Shown here: in pieces, positions 8,316 to 15,908 of the stretch | Layout: the number at the start of each line of letters is the position of its first letter | How positions within the stretch are numbered: the first letter of the stretch is position 1 | NCBI GenBank assembly: GCA_964461715.1 | Contig: CAYWVR010000011.1 | Coordinates: forward strand, 1 to 64,000 | Length of the DNA: 64,000 bases | Source of the DNA: CAYWVR01 sp964461715 | GTDB taxonomy: Bacteria > Planctomycetota > Phycisphaerae > FEN-1346 | Reading direction: 5' to 3' | Notes under the pieces: model-generated | Databases searched by the model: none | What the model was told of the DNA's origin: nothing | Seen by the model: only the letters and a program-made list of their open reading frames with translations | Program-made: the position numbers and the translations under genes

Positions 8316-9380
8316 ATGGCCAAGCTGACCTACAAGGACGCGGGCGTCGACATCGGCGCGGGCGATGCGCTCGTTGACCGCATCGCCGAGGCCGTCCAGC
8401 GGACCCACGGCCCGCGCGTCCTGCCCCTCTACGGCGGCTTCGCGGGTCTTTTCAGCCTCGACTACAACGAGCGGCTCTTCCAGCGCAACTACCGCCATCC
8501 CATTCTCGTCGCGGGCACCGACGGTGTCGGGACGAAGCTCCGCATCGCCCTCGATGCCGGCCGCTACCGCTCCGTCGGCCAGGATCTGGTGGCCATGAGC
8601 GTCAACGACATCCTGACGCTCGGGGCCGAGCCTCTCTTCTTCCTCGACTACCTCGCCACCGGCCGTCTCGATCCCGAGGTCCTGGCGCAGGTCGTCGTGG
8701 GCGTGGCCGAGGCGTGCGCGGCCTGTCACTGTGCCCTTTTGGGCGGCGAGACGGCCGAGATGCCCGGTTTCTACGCCCAGGGTGACTTCGACCTCGCGGG
8801 CTTCGCGGTCGGCGTCGCGGAGCGCGACCGGCTCGTCGACGGGAGCCGCGTCGAGCCGGGCGACGTCGTCCTCGGCCTCGCCTCCTCCGGCCCCCACTCG
8901 AACGGGTACTCTTTGGTGCGCAAGATCGTCTTCGAGGCGGCGGGCCTCAAGGTCACCGATGAGGTGCCCGAGCTCGGCGGGACTGTGGCCGAGGTGTTCC
9001 TCGAGCCGACCCGTCTTTACGCCCCGGCGGTCATTCGCGTGCTCCGCTACTACGCGACGAAGCGCGTCGTCCACGCGATGGCCCACGTGACGGGAGGCGG
9101 GATCCCGGGCAACGTCCCCCGGATCCTCCCGAAGGGCCTCGTGGCCGAGATCGACCGGAAGAGCTGGCCCGTCCCGCCCGTCTTCGAGTGGCTCCGCACC
9201 ACCGGCGGCGTGCCGAAGGCCGAGATGTGGCGGGTCTTCAACATGGGCATCGGGTTCGTCCTGGTAGCCAGTCCCTACTACGCCGACCACATGGCGGGCA
9301 TCCTCGCCAAGAGCGGCGAGACCGTCCACCGCATCGGCCGTATCGTCGAGGGGGACGAAGGCGAGGTCCGGTTCACGTGA
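8316..9380 (+). CDS. purM: Phosphoribosylformylglycinamidine cyclo-ligase (AIR synthetase)
   Basis: A 354-residue protein, normal length for PurM. It forms aminoimidazole ribonucleotide from FGAM with ATP in purine synthesis. Diagnostic segments are YKDAGVDIGAGDALVDRI, HPILVAGTDGVGTKL, LGGETAEMPGFY, GLASSGPHSNGYSLVR and HVTGGGIPGNVPR. No strong ribosome site lies before the ATG. The stop overlaps the GTG of the sulfatase gene by 4 nt (9377-9380), an odd partner for a purine enzyme. Confidence 0.95.
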   Translation: MAKLTYKDAGVDIGAGDALVDRIAEAVQRTHGPRVLPLYGGFAGLFSLDYNERLFQRNYRHPILVAGTDGVGTKLRIALDAGRYRSVGQDLVAMSVNDILTLGAEPLFFLDYLATGRLDPEVLAQVVVGVAEACAACHCALLGGETAEMPGFYAQGDFDLAGFAVGVAERDRLVDGSRVEPGDVVLGLASSGPHSNGYSLVRKIVFEAAGLKVTDEVPELGGTVAEVFLEPTRLYAPAVIRVLRYYATKRVVHAMAHVTGGGIPGNVPRILPKGLVAEIDRKSWPVPPVFEWLRTTGGVPKAEMWRVFNMGIGFVLVASPYYADHMAGILAKSGETVHRIGRIVEGDEGEVRFT

Positions 9381-10816
9381 AACGCCGCACCTTTCTAAAG
9401 ACGGCCGGAGCGGGGGCGGCGGCCCTGGCGGCCCCGCGTCTCGCCCGTGCACTGGGGAAGCCCATGGATCGACCGAACGTCCTTTTCATTCCCGTCGACG
9501 ACCTGCGACCCCAGCTCGGGTGCTACGGGCGCCCGGAGACCCTCTCGCCGAACCTCGACCGGCTGGCCGCCGGCGGCATCGTCTTCGAGCGGGCCTATTG
9601 CCAAGTGCCCGTCTGCGGGGCGTCGCGGGCCAGCCTGTTGACGGGGGTGCGCCCCGCGCGCCGCCGCTTCGTCGACTTCAAGACCCGGGCCGAGGACGAC
9701 CTCCCCGGCGCCCGCACGCTACCGCAGCACTTCCGCGAGGCGGGCTACGCCGCCGTCGGCCTCGGCAAGGTCTTCCACCATCTGAACGACACGGCCGATC
9801 GGTCGTGGTCCGAGGAGCCGTGGCACCCGAAGGGCGGATGGGGCGGACGCGGATACCTTCTGGATGAGAACCGGGCGCTGGCCGAGGGCAACACCAGGAA
9901 GCGCGGGTGCGGCCCGGCGTGGGAGGCCGCCGACGTCGAGGATCGCGCCTACGCCGACGGCATGCTCGCCGACCGGGCCGTCGAGGCGATGCGACGGCTC
10001 GCCAAGGGCGACAAGCCCTGGTTCCTCGCGGCCGGCTTCTTCAAGCCCCACCTCCCGTTCAACGCCCCGAAACGGTACTGGGACCGGTACGAGCACGCCC
10101 GGATCGAGCTCGCCCCCAACCCCTACCGACCGAAGAACGCCCCCGACGCCGCCATGCACAGCTTCGGTGAGCTGCGGGCCTACACGAACATCCCCCGCAA
10201 CGGCCCCATCGACGAAGAGACCGCCCGCCACCTCATCCACGGCTATTACGCCTGCACGAGCTTCCACGACGCCCAGGTGGGGCGGCTGCTGGCGGAGCTC
10301 GAGGAGCTCGGTCTCGACGACCGCACCATCGTCGTTCTCTGGGGCGACCACGGCTGGCAGCTTGGCGAGCACGGTCTCTGGTGCAAGCACGCCAACTTCC
10401 AGACCTCGCTCGGGGCGCCGCTCGTCGTCCGGGCGCCGGGCGTGGCGGGCGGGAAGCGAACGCGGCGGCTCGTCGAGTTCCTCGACATCTACCCGACCCT
10501 CTGCGAGCTGGCGGGCCTGGAGCCCCCCGGTCACCTCGAAGGCACCAGTTTCGCGCCCCTTCTCCAGGCGCCCGACCGGGCCTGGAAGGAGGCCGCCTTC
10601 AGCCGCTACTACAACGGCGACTCCGTCAAGACCGACCGATACCTCTACACCGAGTGGCGCAAGGAGGACGGCGGCGAGGTCTACGCCCGCATGCTCTACG
10701 ACCACGAGACCGACCCCGCCGAAAACGTGAACCTGGCCGAGCGGCCCGAGATGGCCGACGTCGTGGCGGCCCATGCGAAGCGGCTCGCGGAAGGGCCCCC
10801 CGCACCGGGAATTTAG
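9377..10816 (+). CDS. Type I sulfatase (iduronate-2-sulfatase-like), Tat-exported
   Basis: A 479-residue sulfatase. From the GTG at 9377 the N-terminus is a twin-arginine signal (KRRTFLK plus an Ala-rich stretch), which decides the start over the ATG at 9464. Metal ligands begin with PVDDLRP (Asp41, Asp42). The maturation site reads CGASRASLLTG with Cys80 as the residue converted to formylglycine. Alanine takes the place of the usual proline, a form accepted by the anaerobic maturase consensus C/S-x-A/P-x-R. WGDHGWQLGEHGLW and KHANF supply later active-site residues. The order resembles iduronate-2-sulfatases. It probably desulfates polysaccharides in the periplasm. It is translationally coupled to purM by a 4-nt overlap. 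Confidence 0.9.
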   Translation: MKRRTFLKTAGAGAAALAAPRLARALGKPMDRPNVLFIPVDDLRPQLGCYGRPETLSPNLDRLAAGGIVFERAYCQVPVCGASRASLLTGVRPARRRFVDFKTRAEDDLPGARTLPQHFREAGYAAVGLGKVFHHLNDTADRSWSEEPWHPKGGWGGRGYLLDENRALAEGNTRKRGCGPAWEAADVEDRAYADGMLADRAVEAMRRLAKGDKPWFLAAGFFKPHLPFNAPKRYWDRYEHARIELAPNPYRPKNAPDAAMHSFGELRAYTNIPRNGPIDEETARHLIHGYYACTSFHDAQVGRLLAELEELGLDDRTIVVLWGDHGWQLGEHGLWCKHANFQTSLGAPLVVRAPGVAGGKRTRRLVEFLDIYPTLCELAGLEPPGHLEGTSFAPLLQAPDRAWKEAAFSRYYNGDSVKTDRYLYTEWRKEDGGEVYARMLYDHETDPAENVNLAERPEMADVVAAHAKRLAEGPPAPGI

Positions 10817-10848
10817 CGCACGCTTGACGTTCGCGGGACGTTTTTGCC

Positions 10849-10877
10849 TTGAACCCCCGCCCCCTCGCCGATACCTT
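10849..10877 (+). promoter_or_regulatory. Sigma70-type promoter of deoC, probably leaderless
   Basis: TTGAAC (10849-10854), 17-bp spacer, TACCTT (10872-10877), with TTTTTGCC just upstream of the -35. The predicted transcription start falls within a few bases of the ATG at 10887. Confidence 0.5.
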
Positions 10878-10886
10878 GCCCGGGCC

Positions 10887-11582
10887 ATGTCACACCCCGC
10901 CTACGTCGGCAACATGAACGTCGAGATCCTTGCGCGGGCGATCGACCACACCCTCCTGCGCCCCGACCATACCGTCGAGGACGTTGACCGGGTCTGCGAG
11001 GAGGCCATCGGCTGCGGTTTCCACGCCGTCTCGGTCGCCCCGTACGACGTCCCGCGGGCCGTCAAGCTCCTGCGCGGTACGGACGTGGCGGTGGGCGGGA
11101 CGGTGGGCATCCCTCTCGGGCACTCGGGTCTCCGGGTCAAGCAGGCCGAGGCTCGCGAGTGCATCGAGCAAGGGGCCGAAGAGGTCGACATGGTCCTCAA
11201 CCTCATCGCCATGAAGAGCGGCCGCTACGCCGACGTGCGGCAAGAGATCGAGGTCCTCCGCCGCGTGACCGAGGGCTGCATCCTTAAGGTCATCCTCGAG
11301 TGCTGCTACCTGACGGACGAGGAGAAGGCCCGCGCCTGCGAGCTGGCCCTCGAGGGCGGGGCCGACTTCGTCAAGACCTCGACCGGCTTCGGCCCCGGAG
11401 GAGCCACGGTCCACGACGTGCGTCTCATGAAGGAAACGGTCGGCGACCGGGCCGGGGTCAAGGCCGCCGGGGGCGTCCGCACGTTCCCCCAGGTCTTCGA
11501 GCTGATGCAGGCCGGGGCCTCGCGCATCGGCACCAGCGCCGGCGTCGAGATCATCCACGATTTCCAGAACCGCGAGGATTGA
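10887..11582 (+). CDS. deoC: Deoxyribose-phosphate aldolase
   Basis: A 231-residue class I aldolase that splits 2-deoxyribose-5-phosphate into glyceraldehyde-3-phosphate and acetaldehyde. IDHTLLRPD, the catalytic lysine in LKVILECCYL, DFVKTSTGFGPGGAT and the phosphate-binding VKAAGGVRT are all present. No Shine-Dalgarno sequence precedes the ATG at 10887 and the -10 box ends 9 nt before it, so the mRNA looks leaderless; a second in-frame ATG at 10914 is possible. It is followed after 33 bp by the uracil-DNA glycosylase gene. Confidence 0.93.
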   Translation: MSHPAYVGNMNVEILARAIDHTLLRPDHTVEDVDRVCEEAIGCGFHAVSVAPYDVPRAVKLLRGTDVAVGGTVGIPLGHSGLRVKQAEARECIEQGAEEVDMVLNLIAMKSGRYADVRQEIEVLRRVTEGCILKVILECCYLTDEEKARACELALEGGADFVKTSTGFGPGGATVHDVRLMKETVGDRAGVKAAGGVRTFPQVFELMQAGASRIGTSAGVEIIHDFQNRED

Positions 11583-11615
11583 CGGACCCGGCGCTCGCGG
11601 CTCAGGCTCGATCGC

Positions 11616-12476
11616 ATGCCACCACCGGACGCACGAACGCAGTTGGCCTCGTTGGCGCGGCGTCTCAGATTGCGCCTCGAGGACGCGGGGCGCGCCGGCC
11701 TCGCGGCCGTGCCGCCCGCGGCGACCGTCGCGCGCGAGGCGGGGCCGCCTGAGGATGAGGCGGCGGAGGCCTTGCCCGAGGAGGCCCCGGTCCCCGAGGA
11801 TCGCGTGGTCGCGGCCGTCAAGGAGGACCTGGCGGCCCGGGTCGCCGCCCAGGATGCCCTCGACTTCGGAACCCCGGACTTGGAGGACGGCGTGAGCCGC
11901 GAGCAGGCCCTGTCCCGCATTGCCGCCGAGGTCGCCGAGTGCGACCGGTGTCCGGAACTGGTCGCCAACCGCACGCTCACCGTGCCGGGGCAGGGGAACC
12001 CGCACGCGCGACTCGTTTTCTGCGGCGAGGGGCCGGGCCAGGAAGAAGATCGGCAAGGCCTGGCGTTCGTCGGTCGGGCGGGCGAACTGCTGACGAAGAT
12101 GATCGAGTCGATCGACCTGACGCGCGACGAAGTCTTCATCCTGAACATCGTCAAGTGCCGCCCCCCGGACAACCGCAACCCCGCCCCCCTGGAGGCGTCG
12201 AACTGCCGGCCGTACCTGGCGCGGCAGCTGGAGGTCCTCCGGCCGCGCGTCATCGTGGCCCTCGGGGGGGTGGCCGCGAAAAACCTTCTGGAAACCAACG
12301 ACGGCATCGGGCGGCTGCGCGGGCGGTTCTACCCGTGGCGCGGGGCCCTCTTGATGCCCACCTATCACCCCGCCTATGTCCTGCGCAACTACACCCCCGA
12401 CACCCGCCGCATGGTCTACGAGGACCTCCTGAAGGTGAAGGAGGAGCTGGACCGGTTCGCCCGCGACGGGGCGTAA
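11616..12476 (+). CDS. Family 4 uracil-DNA glycosylase
   Basis: A 286-residue base-excision repair enzyme that removes uracil from DNA. The first ~100 residues are a low-complexity Ala/Glu/Pro-rich extension absent from most family members. The core starts at CDRCPEL. The active-site segment GEGPGQEEDRQGLAFVGRAG, the cysteine in VKCRPPDNRNP, a further Cys in ASNCRPYL, and MPTYHPAY follow. The four cysteines fit the [4Fe-4S] cluster of this family. It lies downstream of deoC and may be co-transcribed with it. Confidence 0.9.
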   Translation: MPPPDARTQLASLARRLRLRLEDAGRAGLAAVPPAATVAREAGPPEDEAAEALPEEAPVPEDRVVAAVKEDLAARVAAQDALDFGTPDLEDGVSREQALSRIAAEVAECDRCPELVANRTLTVPGQGNPHARLVFCGEGPGQEEDRQGLAFVGRAGELLTKMIESIDLTRDEVFILNIVKCRPPDNRNPAPLEASNCRPYLARQLEVLRPRVIVALGGVAAKNLLETNDGIGRLRGRFYPWRGALLMPTYHPAYVLRNYTPDTRRMVYEDLLKVKEELDRFARDGA

Positions 12477-12503
12477 GCGGCTTTCTTTGCGGCAGTTATG
12501 CGC

Positions 12504-12547
12504 AAAAAAAGTGGGCGTCGCCACCATGGGGATGAGTAGCGACGCCC
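12504..12547 (-). terminator. Rho-independent terminator
   Basis: A perfect 9-bp stem (GGGCGTCGC at 12513-12521 with its complement at 12539-12547) and a 17-nt loop. On the minus strand it is followed by AC and seven T. It ends a minus-strand transcript that either reads through from the lipoprotein gene or starts in the hairpin-rich stretch 12550-12670. Confidence 0.65.
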
Positions 12548-12677
12548 CAGGGCCAAAGGGCGGTCCGGGTAGGACCGCTGTGGCCGGGCAGAAGAGAAGG
12601 GGCGGTAGCGCCCAGCCACCATCCACTGAAACGCCGGGGGGGCCGGGGAAGTTCCGAGAAAAAATCCCGACGTTTCC
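12548..12677 (-). other. Hairpin-rich non-coding stretch, candidate structured RNA
   Basis: No coding capacity is evident. Two further clean hairpins lie here: GCGGTCC with its complement (12560-12566/12572-12578) and GGGCG with CGCCC around a 4-nt loop (12600-12613). It lies between two minus-strand terminators, which would fit a small independent RNA. I see no promoter, so it may be only a trailer. Confidence 0.3.
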
Positions 12678-12694
12678 AAAAGGGCTCGCAGCCC
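12678..12694 (-). terminator. Short terminator-like hairpin after the lipoprotein gene
   Basis: GGGCT-loop-AGCCC with a 3-nt loop, followed on the minus strand by TTTT, 15 bp after the stop codon of the lipoprotein gene. Confidence 0.5.
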
Positions 12695-12709
12695 GACACG
12701 CCCCGAGCG

Positions 12710-13633
12710 TTACCCCTTCGGCTCCGGTCGACGTTTCGCTGGCTCGCCGAGGGCGGACGGCAGGTCCGCGAGGCCCAGCCGCCGTCGCATCTCCGGCTCG
12801 CGCGCCCGGGCCTCGCGCATCTCGGAAGCGTAATCGAACCGCTCCGTCAGCGACCCGCCCACCGTCACCCGCGCCGGACCTTTCAGGCCGTAGACCCGCT
12901 CGTTGATGAAGCGGCTCGCCCCCGGCCCGCCCATCAGGTCGTAGCCCTGGCGGACGGCTTCCTCCATGAACGCATCATCGTAGACGAGCTCGTTCATCGC
13001 CTCGAGCATCTTCGGGCCCTCGAAGTCGAGCGTGACGGTCGATCCCTCGCCCCGCGTGAAGTTGTCGAGGTCGCGGACTCGGCCCGGGAGGTCGAAGGCG
13101 AGGTGAATGTCGAGGGCCCGGACCATGCCGCCCGTCAGGCGGAGGCTATCGGTCCACTTCTTGCGCTGGGCCTCGACCAGCGCCTCGACGCGGGCCGGGC
13201 TCGTGCCGGGGGGCAGGGGGCGGATGATCTTGGACTGGGCGCCGGGTTGGCGCATCTGGAGGGCCATCCCGCCGCGCCCGTCGGGACGCCACGTGAAAAT
13301 GCCGCCCTTCATCATGTGGAGCTTGAGCTTCTCGACGTCGGGGTAGTAGGCCGTGCCGCGAAAGAAGATCCGCCCGTCCTGCCGCAGCTCGTACGCGACG
13401 TCCGTCCACGCCTCCACGCCGCGCGATTCCTCCAGAATCTTGAGGATCGCCCGCCGCACGGCGATGTTCGGGTCCTCGGCCGCCGGGCCGACACCGACCG
13501 CCGTGGAGATGAAGACGACCTCGTAGACGACCTTCCCCGATCCGTCCGGGTTGAGGGTGTACGCCTGGTCGGTCTCGAGACAGCCTGCCGCAATGGCCCA
13601 GGCCAGCAAGGGGATGATCGCTCGGATACGCAT
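12710..13633 (-). CDS. Lipoprotein of unknown function (paralogue of the next gene)
   Basis: A 307-residue lipoprotein: signal peptide and lipobox AAGC with Cys18 as the lipidation site. Directly after the Cys it reads YTLNPDGSGKVVYEVVF, the same signature as the neighbouring gene at 13697-15298. Both continue with a similar alternation: a segment with the aromatic motif RIFFRGTAYYPDVEKLKL, a VTLDFEGP segment and a C-terminal GPARVTVGG segment. The paralogy is clear by eye, but this copy lacks the neighbour's extra C-terminal ~220 residues. The start at 13633 is set by the signal peptide. It lies 63 bp downstream of its paralogue, probably in the same transcript. No function is known to me. 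Confidence 0.75.
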   Translation of the reverse strand: MRIRAIIPLLAWAIAAGCLETDQAYTLNPDGSGKVVYEVVFISTAVGVGPAAEDPNIAVRRAILKILEESRGVEAWTDVAYELRQDGRIFFRGTAYYPDVEKLKLHMMKGGIFTWRPDGRGGMALQMRQPGAQSKIIRPLPPGTSPARVEALVEAQRKKWTDSLRLTGGMVRALDIHLAFDLPGRVRDLDNFTRGEGSTVTLDFEGPKMLEAMNELVYDDAFMEEAVRQGYDLMGGPGASRFINERVYGLKGPARVTVGGSLTERFDYASEMREARAREPEMRRRLGLADLPSALGEPAKRRPEPKG

Positions 13634-13696
13634 ACGGGTTACTTTAGGGCGAGTCGAGGGTGAAGACAAGGCCCGACGGCGAAGCCGCACGCGGGG

Positions 13697-15298
13697 TCAC
13701 TTCCCCGGCCGCTTCGGCAGGGGCACGTTCTCGATCTTCCAGGGCACCTCGTAGCGCTTCAGGTCCTTGTGAAGTTCCAGGACGATGCGACCCTTCGCGG
13801 GGAAGCCCCCCGCGTGCGTCAGGTCGATCGTGACGGTCTCGTTCATGGTCATGCGGCCGGTCTCGTCCGTCTCGATCGGGGTCCCCTTGGCGTCCTGGAG
13901 CCGGACGGCCTTCAGGCCCGCCGGGGCCCGGTCGAGTTTGACGACGAGGGTCTGCTTGCCTTGCTGCCGCTCGCTCGGGCCGATCTCGACGATGCTCACG
14001 CCGTAGGCGCCGCCGAGGGCGCCGACCTTCAGGTCCACCAGGCCCAGGTCCTCGACCTTGGTTCCGGCGGCAACCTGGTACTCCAGGACCCCTTCGACCG
14101 CTTGGATGGCCTTCGCGCCCGTGGGCGGCATCGCCAGCTCCGCCTCGAAGGCCACGGTCCGGCCGTCCTCGCCGAGGCGGGGGAAATGGATTTTGCGATC
14201 CCAGTCGCTCTCGGGGAGGAGGCTCTGGCCGGTATCCGTGGTGGCCCTCGTGACGCGGCCCTCCTGAACCTCGAGGATCGACCCCGGCAGCCGCCCCACG
14301 AGGGCCACCGTGAAGCCGGGGTCTTCGCCGAAGGGCCGGACCCGGCCGGTGCCCTTGATCCAGACGAGCCGCAGGCCGCCCACCTCAAGTCGCTCGAAGC
14401 CCTGACCCTTGGCGGGCGGGGCGGGGACGACGTCGGCGAGGCCCGCCTCCCGGAGCATGGTCGGGAAGTTCTTCTTCGCCTCGGCGACCTCGGCCTCCCA
14501 GTCGAACCGGGGCGCGAGGCCCGTGACGACGGCCCGCACGGGCCCGGCGGTGCCGAAGAGCTTCTCGTAGGCCTCGGGGGGAAAGGTGCCGCCCGGCTCG
14601 CCGCCGCCGGGCTTCTTCTTCGCGAGCACGGCCTTGCGCACGAACGTGTCGTCCTGCATGAGGGCGTCCATGGCCGAGAGGAGCTGCGCGCCGGTCAGGC
14701 CGAGGGTGACCGCGCCGGCTTCGTCGGTCTTCTTGAAGTTGACGACCTCCTCCGCCTTTCCCGGCAGGTGGAACGTGACCGTGTCGCTGGCGGCCCCCAG
14801 GACGACGCCCATCATGGCCTTGGCGGTCTGGAACTGGAGCCGCTCCTTGGCGATGGCGGCCTGGATTTCCTCCTCGGTCATCTCGGGTTTGTCCCCGGTC
14901 GTCTCGGGCGGCTCGGCGGTGGTCAGGATGCCACGCCCGTCCTCGCTCCGAATCCATTCGAACTCCAGGAGCTGCATGTTCTGGAGCTTCAGACCGTCGA
15001 GGCTTCGGAAGTAGGCGGTACCTTGGAAATGGATTTGCCCATCGGGGAGCGTCTCGACCTTCACGTTTTTCCAGGCATCGACGCCCTCCGATTTCTTGAG
15101 GATATCGCGGACGGCGTCGCGGGCGGCCTTCTCGCGCGACGCGGCCTCGCCGAGCCCGAGGTCGGGGACGGTGAGTTTCGAGTCGATGGTGACCTTGCCG
15201 GCGCCGTCGGGGTTGAGGGTGATGTCGCGTTTCGTCTCGAAGCATCCGGCGACGAAGGCGGCGGCCAGGGCGAGGGCGAGGCCGAGGGCGCGGGGCAT
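13697..15298 (-). CDS. Large lipoprotein of unknown function (paralogue of the previous gene)
   Basis: A 533-residue lipoprotein with lipobox VAGC (Cys19). The N-terminal ~310 residues match the shorter neighbour in order and motif (ITLNPDGAGKVTIDSKL, QIHFQGTAYFRSLDGLKLQNM, VTLGLTGAQLLSAMD, GPVRAVVTG). A C-terminal region of about 220 residues follows and contains beta-rich repeats, including FEAELAMPP and TIDLTHAGGFPAKGRIVLELH. GGAAAGGAG precedes the ATG at 15298. It is first in a two-gene minus-strand unit facing away from three DUF4139 genes. A terminator-ending candidate leader RNA lies upstream, so attenuation is possible. Confidence 0.75.
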   Translation of the reverse strand: MPRALGLALALAAAFVAGCFETKRDITLNPDGAGKVTIDSKLTVPDLGLGEAASREKAARDAVRDILKKSEGVDAWKNVKVETLPDGQIHFQGTAYFRSLDGLKLQNMQLLEFEWIRSEDGRGILTTAEPPETTGDKPEMTEEEIQAAIAKERLQFQTAKAMMGVVLGAASDTVTFHLPGKAEEVVNFKKTDEAGAVTLGLTGAQLLSAMDALMQDDTFVRKAVLAKKKPGGGEPGGTFPPEAYEKLFGTAGPVRAVVTGLAPRFDWEAEVAEAKKNFPTMLREAGLADVVPAPPAKGQGFERLEVGGLRLVWIKGTGRVRPFGEDPGFTVALVGRLPGSILEVQEGRVTRATTDTGQSLLPESDWDRKIHFPRLGEDGRTVAFEAELAMPPTGAKAIQAVEGVLEYQVAAGTKVEDLGLVDLKVGALGGAYGVSIVEIGPSERQQGKQTLVVKLDRAPAGLKAVRLQDAKGTPIETDETGRMTMNETVTIDLTHAGGFPAKGRIVLELHKDLKRYEVPWKIENVPLPKRPGK

Positions 15299-15391
15299 GG
15301 CGTCTCCTTTCCGGGGTTCGGTTCTCCTTACTATTACCGTGGGAGGAGGTCCGGATTCACGAGAAAAGATCGCCAAGACCGGCCGGACGCG
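15299..15391 (-). other. Non-coding spacer between leader terminator and lipoprotein gene
   Basis: 93 bp with the GGAAAGGAG ribosome site of the lipoprotein gene and a TAATAG sequence near 15340 that could be a weak -10. No convincing -35 was found at the right distance. Confidence 0.3.
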
Positions 15392-15430
15392 AAAAAAGAG
15401 GCGTCCCGGCGGCTGGGGACGCCGGGACGC
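15392..15430 (-). terminator. Strong rho-independent terminator upstream of the lipoprotein operon
   Basis: A perfect 11-bp stem (GCGTCCCGGCG at 15401-15411, complement at 15420-15430), 8-nt loop, then CTC and a T-run on the minus strand (A-run 15392-15397). It sits between a minus-strand promoter and the lipoprotein start codon. Confidence 0.75.
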
Positions 15431-15603
15431 GGGTAGGACTCACCGGCCGCCCGGGCGGAGGGGAGAGGGGGGAAACTCCAGCCGGAGGCGACCGGCGCTG
15501 CATCCGTGTTCACTTGTCGGCCCCGCGGGGGGGCGGGCGCGTCGGCCGCCGAGGGGGGGCGACGACCGACGCGCCAAAGGGGGCGAAGCATGCACGTGAG
15601 CCA
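15392..15603 (-). ncRNA. Candidate ~210-nt structured leader or small RNA
   Basis: The span runs from the predicted start point of the promoter at 15610-15637 to the strong terminator. Inside is a perfect 10-bp hairpin (arms GGCGCGTCGG and complement, roughly 15536-15575) plus smaller GC hairpins. No plausible protein is encoded. A terminated transcript directly upstream of a same-strand gene fits a riboswitch or attenuator leader; a free-standing small RNA is the alternative. I could not match it to 6S, SRP, RNase P, tmRNA or a known riboswitch. Confidence 0.4.
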
Positions 15604-15609
15604 CAGGAG

Positions 15610-15637
15610 ACTATAGAGACGAACGGCCCGGCGCCAA
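15610..15637 (-). promoter_or_regulatory. Sigma70-type promoter of the candidate leader RNA
   Basis: On the minus strand: TTGGCG (15632-15637), 16-bp spacer, TATAGT (15610-15615). Confidence 0.5.
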
Positions 15638-15908
15638 ATCGGGGCCCGGGGAAGGATTTCGCGAAGACCCGCGGGTCTCAGGTAAGTGCTTTTTCTGGAA
15701 GGACTTATGACAAGGCCGCTGGCTCTCGGGAGGGTCGCAGGGGAGGCGGCCTCCGGTGCGCGCAGCTCGGCAAACCGCGAGAAAAAGCTCGCGAGGGTTC
15801 CCGGCAGGGCCTGTCAGAACTTTGGAACCGCCTCCCGGCGGGCGGCGTCCAAGACCGAAGAACGCGGACCTGCATCCGCATGGCAGCCCAGCGCAAAGGA
15901 GGCTTCGG
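15638..15908. other. Non-coding region upstream of the DUF4139 genes
   Basis: No gene seen. It contains a perfect 14-bp palindrome AGACCCGCGGGTCT (15665-15678). A GGTTCC/GGAACC inverted repeat near 15800-15830 lies in the probable leader of the first DUF4139 gene. No clear plus-strand promoter was found. Confidence 0.4.

Noticed and set aside
12487..12906. Open frame on the plus strand across the hairpin region
   Set aside because: Low-complexity Gly/Pro/Arg translation that runs into the convergent lipoprotein gene.
15334..15591. 85-codon open frame on the minus strand in the candidate leader RNA
   Set aside because: No ribosome site, Arg/Pro/Ser-rich translation, and it runs through the terminator hairpin.
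15392..15603. Candidate RNA as 6S, SRP, RNase P or tmRNA
   Set aside because: I looked for their core motifs (SRP tetraloop region, RNase P conserved blocks, tmRNA ends) and saw none.
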